6,664 nt of DNA from Prevotellaceae bacterium. Its GTDB lineage: Bacteria; Bacteroidota; Bacteroidia; Bacteroidales; Paludibacteraceae. Below the pieces are notes generated by a model. That model saw nothing but the letters and a program-made list of their open reading frames with translations, made no database searches and had not been told where the DNA came from. The DNA lies in assembly GCA_031290375.1 (NCBI GenBank), contig JAITNR010000171.1, forward strand, positions 1 to 6,664, given 5' to 3'. Shown here one piece after another: positions 1 through 6,514 of this stretch (positions are counted from its first letter, which is position 1; every line of letters begins with the position of its first letter). Both the position numbers and the translations under genes were made by a program.

Positions 1-114
1 CGGTCGATTGGTTTTCAGCGGATTAAAGGACGTATCGGGCTGATAAATTTGGTCTATAACATGTGTCGTTACGAACAGATAGTCCGCCTGCAACTTTTGC
101 CGATTAAATATTAA
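1..114 (+). CDS. C-terminal end of a transposase-like protein (partial)
   Basis: An open frame runs from the window edge to a TAA stop and encodes the last 37 residues of a protein whose start lies outside the window. The tail contains GFQRIKGRIGLINLVYNM followed by CRYEQIVRLQ. A basic helix, then a Gly-Leu stretch, then a Y-N pair and an Arg/Tyr-rich helix is typical of the C-terminus of DDE transposases of the IS4/IS5/IS1182 type, where this helix follows the catalytic Glu. The catalytic residues are not in the window, so neither the family nor the integrity of the element can be settled. No convincing terminal inverted repeat could be recognised in the bases after the stop. Assignment rests only on the look of this short tail. 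Confidence 0.55.
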   Translation, partial: RSIGFQRIKGRIGLINLVYNMCRYEQIVRLQLLPIKY

Positions 115-184
115 ATTATGTTAAATTTAATTTTATAAAACACTGATAGATAGATAGAATTTACAAATAAAGTGAAAAAAAATA

Positions 185-215
185 TTGTTTTTCTCATTTT
201 ATTGATTTAACTTTG
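185..215 (+). promoter_or_regulatory. Bacteroidetes-type promoter facing an RNA-only region
   Basis: TTG at 185-187 is followed by exactly 20 nt and then TAACTTTG at 208-215. This matches the -33 and -7 elements (TTG, 19-21 nt, TAnnTTTG) read by the primary sigma factor of Bacteroidetes. Transcription should begin near position 221. No plus-strand protein gene follows; the next signal downstream is the terminator palindrome at 380-415. Confidence 0.6.
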
Positions 216-220
216 CATTG

Positions 221-415
221 ATTTTTCGGTGGAGTTTTTATTGGGGCTTCGGCTCTGTATGAAAATGAATTATTAGAAGTCCCCATAAGTCTGTCATACA
301 AAGTTATTTTCGTCATTGTGGTATTTATAAATTTTACGTAACATTGAATATTTTTTGTAATTTATTTATTTTTACCGATAAAAAACCGCTCTTTTTTAAA
401 AAAGAGCGGTTTTTT
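221..415 (+). ncRNA. candidate small RNA, promoter to terminator
   Basis: The region between a well-formed promoter and a strong intrinsic terminator would give a transcript of about 195 nt with no sizeable reading frame. Near its 5' end it can form a 12-bp stem pairing 238-250 with 276-288, with one single-base bulge on each side. A further 7-bp match pairs 256-262 (TGTATGA) with 294-300 (TCATACA). CGGT at 226-229 can pair with ACCG at 373-376, closing the two ends. The only reading frame noted inside is a five-codon one starting at 259. No RNA family was recognised. Bacteroidales-specific RNAs with this promoter-to-terminator layout are known (for example the Bacteroidales-1 motif), but a match cannot be claimed from memory. 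It could instead be a leftover leader of a lost gene. Confidence 0.4.
380..415 (-). terminator. perfect 36-bp terminator palindrome, probably bidirectional
   Basis: Two 18-base arms meet without a spacer: A6-CCGCTC-T6 followed by its exact complement A6-GAGCGG-T6. Folding gives a GC core of six pairs flanked by A/T runs and ending in a T tract on either strand. It lies about 20 bp after the stop of the minus-strand T9SS cargo gene, so it should end that transcript. Being symmetric, it should also end plus-strand transcription from the promoter at 185-215. Confidence 0.85.
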
Positions 416-436
416 CAACTCAACATTCACTACATC

Positions 437-1564
437 CTACAACACTTCAATTTTTGTAGTATTAACCGTTTCGCCTTTTTTATTGACGATTTTAACTACA
501 TACAAACCATTGGAGAAATTGCCGACAGTAACGGTGTTGCTGCCTGCCGAAATATGCTTTGACTGTGATTGAAGCAGCTTTCCATCAGCACCATAGATAT
601 TTATCTGTGAAAGCCCTTCAATATCCGTATTTGACAGAACATTGAAATAGTTCTCTTTCACAACAGTAGGCATAATTGAGAGCGAACTGTTGTAAAGATT
701 ATTCTCAGCACCTTTCAAGAAATATTTGCTCGCCAAATCATAAACTGGAATGCCGTTTTCTGAGTAATGAACAGCCTCAAGCGAAGAGAGGTCAGTTACA
801 TAGAAGTCGTTTGGTTGCGAAGAAGCCAAAAGAATACGGTTGTCTTTTAGTACAGCAGCACCATTTACGGTAAATTGTTCAGGCAAATTGGTGATTTGTC
901 CAACATAATGAGCCGTAACTGTCTGCATATCAATCTTAATAATATGCCTGAAAGCTGTAAGCACATAGATGTCACCCTGAGCATCTGCTATCATATCGCC
1001 CCCATAGCAGGCTCTTTCGTCCGAAATTTGTGAACAAATGGCACTAAATCCATTAACTTCGCCCAAAGAAACAACATAGTTGTTCTGAGAATCAATCCTT
1101 AGCAATTCGCTGCCGATGTTATTCAGGGCATAAATATTGCCGTCGGGTGTGGTTGTCATACGTGCAAAAAGGAGTTTTTCGTTCCATTTGTCATTTACCA
1201 CTTCGTTGTTCTGAAAGGTAACAACTTCGCCGTTTTCATACTTGAAAATATTAGTTCCAAGCATTGACATACACACCAGATTGTCGTTTTTATCCACTGC
1301 CATTGCGGCAACATAGTTAGTTGAACCATAGTCGCAGGTGCAATCAGCCTTTTGGGACTTGGTAACAACATTTGTACTGTTCAGGGACATCTGCGTAAAG
1401 GGGATAATATTTGAAAAATTTCCCTTGATGTCAAGAACTTTGATTTTATCAAAACTGATGTAATTAACGTCGCTTTTCCCAGCCACTACATACACCTCAC
1501 TGTCCTGTGCGAACAATGCCACGCTGCCCATTAATGCAGCAATAGAAATAAACAATTTTTTCAT
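437..1564 (-). CDS. T9SS-exported protein with type A sorting domain
   Basis: This is a complete 375-residue protein. Residues 1-20 form a Sec signal peptide: KK, a hydrophobic core, and a likely cut after LFAQ. The middle (about 21-300) shows repeated units such as AAMAVDKNDNLVCMS, MTTTPDGNIYALNN and MIADAQGDIYVLTAF, a hydrophobic strand followed by D-x-x-(G/N)-(D/N)-I-Y-x-L, as in beta-propeller (NHL/SMP-30-like) proteins. About residues 306-375 match a type A sorting domain, with INIYGADGKLLQS, FSNGLYVVKIVNKKGE and a final TTKIEVL. In T9SS users this domain directs passage across the outer membrane and is removed or anchored at the surface. Five cysteines (C75, C77, C98, C177, C186) could form disulfides outside the cell. 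No enzymatic motif is visible, so the ligand or activity is unknown. It has its own promoter and terminator and looks monocistronic. Confidence 0.85.
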   Translation of the reverse strand: MKKLFISIAALMGSVALFAQDSEVYVVAGKSDVNYISFDKIKVLDIKGNFSNIIPFTQMSLNSTNVVTKSQKADCTCDYGSTNYVAAMAVDKNDNLVCMSMLGTNIFKYENGEVVTFQNNEVVNDKWNEKLLFARMTTTPDGNIYALNNIGSELLRIDSQNNYVVSLGEVNGFSAICSQISDERACYGGDMIADAQGDIYVLTAFRHIIKIDMQTVTAHYVGQITNLPEQFTVNGAAVLKDNRILLASSQPNDFYVTDLSSLEAVHYSENGIPVYDLASKYFLKGAENNLYNSSLSIMPTVVKENYFNVLSNTDIEGLSQINIYGADGKLLQSQSKHISAGSNTVTVGNFSNGLYVVKIVNKKGETVNTTKIEVL

Positions 1565-1601
1565 ATACGATACAGGTTAAAAGTTAAACTTAAATTTTAT
1601 G

Positions 1602-1632
1602 CAAATGTATATTTTTTCTCAAACAAAAACAA
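1602..1632 (-). promoter_or_regulatory. promoter of the T9SS cargo gene
   Basis: Read on the minus strand, TTG at 1632-1630 is followed by 20 nt and TACATTTG at 1609-1602, an exact fit to TAnnTTTG. The start site would fall near 1595, giving a leader of about 30 nt before the ATG at 1564. This suggests that the cargo gene is transcribed independently of rny, 111 bp upstream. Confidence 0.55.
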
Positions 1633-1675
1633 CTTTTTTGTGATTATTTAACTAAAAAAAATAATTACGCCCATC

Positions 1676-3232
1676 CTATTTTGCGTAATTCACGGCTCTG
1701 GTTTCACGTATAACAGTGATTTTCACTTGTCCGGGGTATGTCATTTCATCCTGAATTTTTTTTGCAATGTCGTACGACAGTCGTTCTACCGCTGTGTCAT
1801 CAACCTTGTCAGCTCCTACAATTACACGCAACTCTCTGCCTGCCTGAATGGCATAGGTCTTTACTACACCCTCGTAACTCATTGCCAGGGTTTCCAAGTC
1901 GTTCAAACGCTTGATATATGCTTCAACAATCTCGCGTCTTGCACCGGGACGGGCACCTGAAATGGCATCACACACCTGAACCACGGGGGCAAGCAGTGTT
2001 GTCATTTCCATTTCGTCGTGGTGAGCACCTATTGCATTACAAATATCGGGTTTTTCCTTGTATTTTTCGGCAATATTCATTCCAAGAATAGCGTGTGGCA
2101 GTTCGGGCTGGTCGTCAGGCACTTTGCCGATGTCGTGCAATAGTCCTGCCCGTTTTGCCTTTTGTGGATTTAACCCAAGTTCCGAAGCCATGATAGCGCA
2201 TAGATTTGCTGTCTCACGCGAGTGTTGCAGCAGGTTCTGCCCGTATGATGAGCGATATTTCATTTTACCGACTATACGAATCAGTTCCGGGTGCAACCCA
2301 TGAACTCCCAAGTCTATAACAGTGCGTTTGCCAACTTCAACTATCTCTTCTTCAATCTGTTTGCGTGTTTTTGCAACAACTTCCTCAATTCGTGCAGGAT
2401 GAATTCTTCCGTCAAGCACAAGCTGGTGCAGCGACAGACGTGCAATTTCACGTCTTACAGGATCGAAACCTGAAAGCACAATTGCCTCAGGGGTGTCATC
2501 CACAATAAATTCAATGCCTGTTGCAGCCTCCAAAGCACGTATATTTCTACCCTCACGACCGATAATGCGTCCTTTTATGTCGTCCGATTCTATGTTAAAA
2601 ACGGTAATGGAATTTTCGATGGCGGTTTCGGTAGCGACCCTCTGAATAGTCTGAACTATAATACGTTTTGCCTCTTTGTTGGCACTCATTTTTGCTTCCT
2701 CCATCATTTCCGAAACATAAGCCATAGCCTCTGTTTTGGTTTCGTCTTTGATACTTTCTAAAAGTTGAGACTTGGCTTGTGTTACTGACAGCCCGGAAAT
2801 TGTTGACAGTTTTTCAACCTCTTGAATTTTTAGTTTTTCCAGTTCCTTTTTTTTTGCATCAACCAAAATCATTTGATTATTCAGATTTTCTCTTATTACA
2901 GTGATTTCGTTACCCCTCTTTTGTAGTTCCTGATTTTTCTGGTTAAGGCTTTGTTCCTTCTGCTGAATGCTTTGCTCCTTTTGGCGATGACGGCTTTCTG
3001 TCTGCTGAAATCTTTGGTTTTTTTCTGCAATTTCTTTTTCGTATTCAGCCTTTAAATTGATAAATTTCTCTTTTACTTCAAGCATTTTGCTCTTTTTGAG
3101 TGTTTCTGCTTCCCCCTTGGCTCTGTTGAGTATCTGATTCCCTTTCTGTTTGTTTATCAGAAAACTTACTATCCAACCTACTGCTCCTCCGCAAACTAAT
3201 GCGATTGAAATAAACATAAATGTCATTTTCAT
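1676..3232 (-). CDS. rny: ribonuclease Y, membrane-anchored endoribonuclease
   Basis: The 518-residue product matches RNase Y along its whole length, which is normal for the family. Residues about 4-27 form one membrane segment. Residues about 35-200 form a long charged coiled coil rich in K, E and Q. A KH RNA-binding domain follows, with GRIIGREGRNIRALE at 221-235. The HD domain carries H337, H366-D367 (LLHDIGK), H404-H405 and D422, the metal-binding pattern of the phosphohydrolase fold. RNase Y starts mRNA decay by internal cuts at the inner membrane. The start at 3232 was kept because it fits the short N-terminal anchor; an in-frame ATG two codons later (MTFMF) is also possible. The stop is TAG. 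The gene lies downstream of zapA in the same direction, separated by a structured 205-bp spacer. No disabling change is seen. Confidence 0.97.
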   Translation of the reverse strand: MKMTFMFISIALVCGGAVGWIVSFLINKQKGNQILNRAKGEAETLKKSKMLEVKEKFINLKAEYEKEIAEKNQRFQQTESRHRQKEQSIQQKEQSLNQKNQELQKRGNEITVIRENLNNQMILVDAKKKELEKLKIQEVEKLSTISGLSVTQAKSQLLESIKDETKTEAMAYVSEMMEEAKMSANKEAKRIIVQTIQRVATETAIENSITVFNIESDDIKGRIIGREGRNIRALEAATGIEFIVDDTPEAIVLSGFDPVRREIARLSLHQLVLDGRIHPARIEEVVAKTRKQIEEEIVEVGKRTVIDLGVHGLHPELIRIVGKMKYRSSYGQNLLQHSRETANLCAIMASELGLNPQKAKRAGLLHDIGKVPDDQPELPHAILGMNIAEKYKEKPDICNAIGAHHDEMEMTTLLAPVVQVCDAISGARPGARREIVEAYIKRLNDLETLAMSYEGVVKTYAIQAGRELRVIVGADKVDDTAVERLSYDIAKKIQDEMTYPGQVKITVIRETRAVNYAK

Positions 3233-3282
3233 TATACTTTATATTGTTAATTTTTATTTAAATACTAAAATTTTTCATATCT

Positions 3283-3440
3283 GTCAATTTAATCGTTATC
3301 TATCCAAAACAAAAAGCCTGCAATCAATCCTCTCTCAGTTTCATACACAATTTGCAATTTTTAAGATTACACAAGCCTCTCCTGCTTTAGAGAATAACGT
3401 CAAAGGCATTCTTTACGGGAAATTGACTTTATGCCTGACA
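3283..3440 (-). ncRNA. structured zapA-rny spacer, possible 6S RNA
   Basis: This stretch starts at the zapA stop and contains no gene. On the minus strand GTCAATTT (3427-3420) can pair perfectly with AAATTGAC (3290-3283), enclosing about 145 nt. Inside, GCCT/AGGC and TTCTCT/AGAGAG can stack on the same axis, and TGTAAT/ATTGCA can cap the end with a 7-nt loop. The result is one long irregular rod with an internal bubble, the general shape of 6S RNA, which occupies the RNA polymerase active site. In E. coli ssrS lies just downstream of zapA, so the position also fits. The rival fold is a 9-bp hairpin directly after the zapA stop (3399-3409 with 3431-3439). No TAnnTTTG promoter was found for it, so it may be processed from the zapA message. 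The exact ends are uncertain. Confidence 0.4.
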
Positions 3441-3734
3441 TTAATCAACCATATCCCCTATTTCCTTATCAACTATAGCCTTTATGTCTTCCAATAACTC
3501 TGTGTTGTCCAGAGATTTAGCGTATCTCATAAAACAAACTGCCATATCATACGCCGCCATTGCAATAATTGTATTTCTTTGCAAATTGGCGAATTTATGT
3601 TCGTAGTGTTCAAGTTTCTTGTTCAATACCTGTTCCGCTATACGATAACTCTCCTCTTCTTCTCCCCTAATTGCTATCCGAAAATTATTTCCGGCTACCT
3701 TTATGTTTATTGTCAACAAATCGTACGTTTCCAT
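3441..3734 (-). CDS. zapA: cell division protein ZapA
   Basis: The product has 97 residues, the usual size for ZapA. Residues 1-25 form the beta-strand head (LLTINIKVAGNNFRIAIRG), which in this family contacts FtsZ. Residues 27-95 are helical and include the family-typical helix RIAEQVLNKKLEHYEHKF and the segment IIAMAAYDMAV, which form the dimer/tetramer coiled coil. ZapA cross-links FtsZ filaments and tightens the Z-ring at midcell. It starts only 11 bp after the stop of the upstream coiled-coil gene, so the two are almost certainly co-transcribed. No lesion is visible. Confidence 0.9.
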   Translation of the reverse strand: METYDLLTINIKVAGNNFRIAIRGEEEESYRIAEQVLNKKLEHYEHKFANLQRNTIIAMAAYDMAVCFMRYAKSLDNTELLEDIKAIVDKEIGDMVD

Positions 3735-3745
3735 AGTTTTAGGTG

Positions 3746-4006
3746 TTATTCGTTAAGCATCACCAAGCATTTGTCAATATCAGCTATCATGGAACTGAGC
3801 CGCTGATACGCTTTCTTCTTGTCTTCTTCCGACTGTCCAAAAGCCTTAGCCAGCTTCAATTGCTGATAGTTATTCTGCAAATCTTCACAGTTCGAGTGCA
3901 TTTCAGAAAATTGCTTTTGAAGTTGTTTATATTTTTTATCCAACTCAATATTATCTTCTTTAAGTGCCTTGATTTTTACAATGATAGAATTTGTTTGTCC
4001 GTCCAT
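3746..4006 (-). CDS. small coiled-coil protein upstream of zapA (ZapB-like)
   Basis: The product has 86 residues from the ATG at 4006. Residues about 6-55 are an almost unbroken heptad-rich helix (IIVKIKALKEDNIELDKKYK onward), then KLAKAFGQSEEDKKKAYQRL and a closing helix ending IDKCLVMLNE. A short coiled-coil gene directly before zapA is a recurring Bacteroidetes arrangement. By position and shape it may act like ZapB, which binds ZapA at the Z-ring, but the sequence alone does not prove this. An upstream in-frame ATG at 4120 was rejected: its extra 38 residues are Phe/Cys-rich, unlike the helix, and would cross the promoter at 4028-4058. The chosen start leaves a leader of about 15 nt. Confidence 0.75.
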   Translation of the reverse strand: MDGQTNSIIVKIKALKEDNIELDKKYKQLQKQFSEMHSNCEDLQNNYQQLKLAKAFGQSEEDKKKAYQRLSSMIADIDKCLVMLNE

Positions 4007-4027
4007 AAACAAAGTGCAAAGTTTATG

Positions 4028-4058
4028 CAAAAGTACAAATTTATATTGTGATTTCAAA
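4028..4058 (-). promoter_or_regulatory. promoter of the zapB-like/zapA(/rny) unit
   Basis: On the minus strand TTTG at 4058-4055 is followed by 19 nt and TACTTTTG at 4035-4028, both consistent with the Bacteroidetes -33/-7 pattern. The predicted start near 4021 gives a very short leader before the ATG at 4006. An overlapping alternative -7 box, TAAATTTG at 4043-4036, is also present. Confidence 0.55.
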
Positions 4059-4059
4059 A

Positions 4060-4402
4060 TATTTATTAAAAAAAAACAGCGACAAACTTTATCCGCGAAA
4101 AAACCGAACCATATTTGCATACGGCTTGATATATGTAAAGAAATTTATGTTGAAATTACTCGCTATATCACCAAGATAAAACGGTTATAAAGAGTTGAAT
4201 TTCATTGTCTGAGCAAAAGAAACAGGATTGTCAAATGCACAATTATACCAAAGTGATATTAAAAATGGACTGTATAAAAATCATGATAAAATGAGATTGA
4301 GGGTCATACACTAAAGGGCACAAGCACCTGCAATGACGTGAGTAACTTTGTATAGCGGACTTATTTTATTTGGGTATCAGCTACACGTAACAAGAAAATT
4401 AT
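4060..4402. other. gene-free stretch between divergent transcripts
   Basis: No protein or RNA gene could be supported here. The stretch is AT-rich. It holds one copy of a 22-bp repeat (4243-4264) and a lone TAACTTTG box at 4343-4350 without a partner -33 element. It separates the minus-strand zap/rny unit from the plus-strand dihydrolipoyl dehydrogenase gene. Confidence 0.5.
4243..4264 (+). repeat. 22-bp direct repeat, copy 1
   Basis: The copy reads TTATACCAAAGTGA, then T, then ATTAAAA. It matches copy 2 at 6515-6536 in 21 of 22 positions and in the same orientation, 2.27 kb away. Similarity stops abruptly on both sides. A match this long is unlikely by chance in a window this size. It may be the end of a mobile element or a dispersed genomic repeat; no partner inverted copy was found. 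Confidence 0.6.
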
Positions 4403-4410
4403 TAACTTTG
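4403..4410 (+). promoter_or_regulatory. putative -7 box for dihydrolipoyl dehydrogenase gene
   Basis: TAACTTTG fits TAnnTTTG and would start transcription about 30 nt before the ATG at 4447. No good TTG element lies 19-21 nt upstream, so the assignment rests on the -7 box and its position. Confidence 0.35.
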
Positions 4411-4446
4411 CAGGGATTATTGAAATTTAAAAACAAAAATAGAAAA

Positions 4447-5787
4447 ATGTTTGATTTGGCAATTATAGGTGGTGGACCTGCGGGTTATACAGCTGCGGAA
4501 AGGGCAGCACATTTGGGTTTGAGCGTGGTTTTATTTGAGAAATCGGCTATGGGTGGTGTGTGTTTAAACGAGGGATGTATTCCTACTAAAACACTGTTGT
4601 ACAGTGCAAAAACATATTACAACACTCTTCACGCGGAAAAGTATGGCGTCTCTGCTGAAAATGTAGGGTTTGACTACTCAAAAATTGTTTCCCGCAAAAA
4701 TAAGATAGTGCGAAAACTTAATGCAGGTATCAGGGCAAAAATGACGGCAAACTCTATCAAGGTTGTTGTTGCAAGTGCCTCAGTTACAGAGTATTCAGAA
4801 GATAAAATCACTGTTTGTTGTAATGAAGAGAAATTTGAAGCAAGACATCTTTTGCTTTGCAACGGCTCGCAAGTTTCGATTCCGCCAATCAAGGGTGTGG
4901 ATACTGCTGAATTTATCACAAGCAGGGAAGCATTGGAATTGAAAGAAGTGCCGCAGTCGATGGTGATTGTGGGCGGAGGCGTAATTGGAATGGAGTTTGC
5001 AGGACTTTTTAGCACGTTTGGCACGAAAATTTTTGTTGTGGAAATGGCATCTGAAATACTGCCGCCAGTCGATTCTGAGATAGCATCGGCTTTGAGAGCA
5101 GATTATACAAAAAAGGGAGTAGAATTTTATCTTTCGGCAAAAGTAACCGAAATTCATAATAACAAAGTCGTTTTAATTGATAGTGAGGGCAACGAAAAAT
5201 CTATTGAAGCCGAAAAAATACTCTTGTGCGTTGGTCGTCGTCCCTCGCTGGAAGGGCTTGAGTTGTTGGATTTAAAAAAGTTCGGAAATGGCTTGGATGT
5301 TGATTGCAGGATGTGTACCTCCTTGAAGAATGTCTATGCTGCGGGTGACGTCACAGCCTATTCCATGCTTGCGCACACCGCTGTACGTGAGGCTGAGGTT
5401 GCTGTAAGTAACATTGTGGGGCAGGAGGACGAGATGCATTATAACGCTGTTCCTGCCGTAGTTTATACCAACCCTGAGGTTGCAGGTACAGGCAAAACCG
5501 AAGACGAATTGAAAGCTGAAAACAAGGCTTATTCCGTTAAAAAATTACCTATGACTTTTTCAGGGCGTTTTGTGGCTGAAAATGAAGGTGGCAATGGTTT
5601 GTGCAAATTGATTTTTGACGAAAAAAACGTGATTGTCGGTGCTCATCTGATAGGCAATCCTGCATCTGAATTGATAGTTACGGCAACGTTGGCTATCGAA
5701 CAAAAACTTGATATAGAGCAATTTAAAAAAATGATTTTCCCTCATCCATCTGTCGGCGAAATTTTTAAGGAAACAATGTTTGAATAA
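4447..5787 (+). CDS. lpdA: dihydrolipoyl dehydrogenase (E3 / L-protein)
   Basis: The enzyme re-oxidises dihydrolipoamide on the E2 subunits of 2-oxoacid dehydrogenases or on glycine-cleavage H protein, passing electrons through a disulfide and FAD to NAD+. The 446-residue product has the usual length. Visible parts in order are the FAD-binding GGGPAG (8-13), with E31 closing the first fold; the redox disulfide GGVCLNEGCIPTK with C39 and C44; the NAD-binding GGGVIG (176-181); the second FAD motif YAAGDVTA; and the C-terminal dimer domain ending in FPHPSVGEIFKE, whose His-Glu pair serves as the acid-base catalyst of the partner subunit. The ATG at 4447 was chosen because the FAD fold begins at once; an upstream in-frame ATG at 4348 would add 33 residues unlike the family. 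No E1, E2, H-protein or lipoate ligase gene lies in this window. The gene appears to stand alone. Confidence 0.95.
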   Translation: MFDLAIIGGGPAGYTAAERAAHLGLSVVLFEKSAMGGVCLNEGCIPTKTLLYSAKTYYNTLHAEKYGVSAENVGFDYSKIVSRKNKIVRKLNAGIRAKMTANSIKVVVASASVTEYSEDKITVCCNEEKFEARHLLLCNGSQVSIPPIKGVDTAEFITSREALELKEVPQSMVIVGGGVIGMEFAGLFSTFGTKIFVVEMASEILPPVDSEIASALRADYTKKGVEFYLSAKVTEIHNNKVVLIDSEGNEKSIEAEKILLCVGRRPSLEGLELLDLKKFGNGLDVDCRMCTSLKNVYAAGDVTAYSMLAHTAVREAEVAVSNIVGQEDEMHYNAVPAVVYTNPEVAGTGKTEDELKAENKAYSVKKLPMTFSGRFVAENEGGNGLCKLIFDEKNVIVGAHLIGNPASELIVTATLAIEQKLDIEQFKKMIFPHPSVGEIFKETMFE

Positions 5788-5807
5788 TTGACTGGGGAGT
5801 TTTTTTA

Positions 5808-6514
5808 TCATTTGTTGTTGATACTGTCAAGCAGTTGTATCGCTTTTATTATGGTTTCATCTATATCGGTCAGACTTGTGTTTCGTTTCTGTTCAACATA
5901 AATATCAGGCTCAATGCCATATTCCATGTTTATGCCTTGTGGTGCTGTAAGTCTTCTCAAAAGGGTATTGCAAAATCCAACCGTTTGGCAGTGTTACGCA
6001 TGTTATGGGACCGCCTCCGCCGCCTGTACGTTCTCCAATCAACACACTGTTCGGCAAATCGTTCATTACAAAGGCAAAAAGATTTGCGGCACTGTATGTG
6101 TATCTACCAGTAAGTATTACAACAGGAACAGTGTTTGCTATAAAGGCTTTTCCTTTCTGTTCATACGATTTTGGTTCGGAAAAATCGCCATGTCCTTTGC
6201 CGTTTTTATATGAGGTGTACAGTAAGGTCTTTTCTCCCGCATAAAAAAGTGATGCTGTATTGTACATGTAATTAAAATAGCCGCCTCCATTGTTTCTAAT
6301 ATCAAGAATTATTCCCTCTGTAAAATCCATATCTTTAAGGTAAAACGAAATATCAAAAAAAACATTTTCATCACGGATAGAAAAAGAATGAATTACACAA
6401 ATATTTTTTCACAAAATTTTCAAAATTCACATATTTAATTCTGTAAATTGGCGAGTCAAGAGTTTGAATGCAGGTTTGACTATCAAAATATAATATTCCA
6501 ACTTTTGATTGGCG
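5808..6514 (-). pseudogene. S41-family peptidase, frameshifted and 5'-truncated
   Basis: The central frame (6330-5914, open back to about 6408) reads EGIILDIRNNGGG, then VVILTGRYTYSAANLFAF, then LIGERTGGGGGP and LPNGWILQYPF. This is the catalytic core of an S41 (C-terminal-processing/tricorn-like) serine peptidase; the Ser of TYSAAN is the likely nucleophile. After PF the frame drifts to a stop at 5911. Removing one base from the A4 run at 5959-5962 restores LTAPQGINMEYGIEPDIYVE and an end at 5808, typical for the family. Upstream, a stop at 6409-6411 is bypassed by removing one base from the T6 run at 6404-6409, joining a frame that stays open to 6514. No signal peptide or proper start is present. 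The N-terminal part is a weak call. Two homopolymer shifts could also be sequencing errors, but the missing start argues for real decay. It converges on lpdA with a 20-bp gap. Confidence 0.75.

Noticed and set aside
344..562. 72-codon plus-strand frame starting at 344
   Set aside because: It runs through the terminator palindrome and then antisense to the sorting domain of the T9SS cargo gene; the residues resemble nothing known.
3250..3290. Sigma70-like TTGACA on the minus strand as an rny promoter
   Set aside because: Bacteroidetes do not use the TTGACA/TATAAT pattern, and the Bacteroidetes -7 box at the right distance has three mismatches (TATTTAAA).
3150..3497. 115-codon plus-strand frame over the zapA-rny spacer
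   Set aside because: It overlaps the start of rny and the end of zapA in antisense, has low-complexity I/F/N/L-rich content with no recognisable motif, and has no promoter.
4007..4120. Longer start for the ZapB-like protein at 4120 (38 extra residues)
   Set aside because: The extension is Phe/Cys-rich and unlike the coiled coil, and it covers a well-formed promoter at 4028-4058 that points to the shorter start.
4243..4356. Possible miniature inverted-repeat element between TATACCAAAGT (4245) and ACTTTGTATA (4345)
   Set aside because: The inverted match is only about ten bases and needs a gap, there is no target duplication, and the second repeat copy at 6515 has no matching partner.
4348..4446. 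Longer start for dihydrolipoyl dehydrogenase at 4348 (33 extra residues)
   Set aside because: The FAD-binding fold begins directly at the Met at 4447, as usual for the family, and the extension crosses the likely promoter box at 4403-4410.
4674..5157. Antisense frames of 116 and 120 codons inside the dihydrolipoyl dehydrogenase gene
   Set aside because: They are shadows of a clearly conserved enzyme on the other strand, with no domain or expression signal of their own.
5791..5807. Terminator for the dihydrolipoyl dehydrogenase gene (ACT-GGGG-AGT plus T tract)
   Set aside because: A three-base-pair stem is too weak to support an intrinsic terminator call, although the T tract is present.
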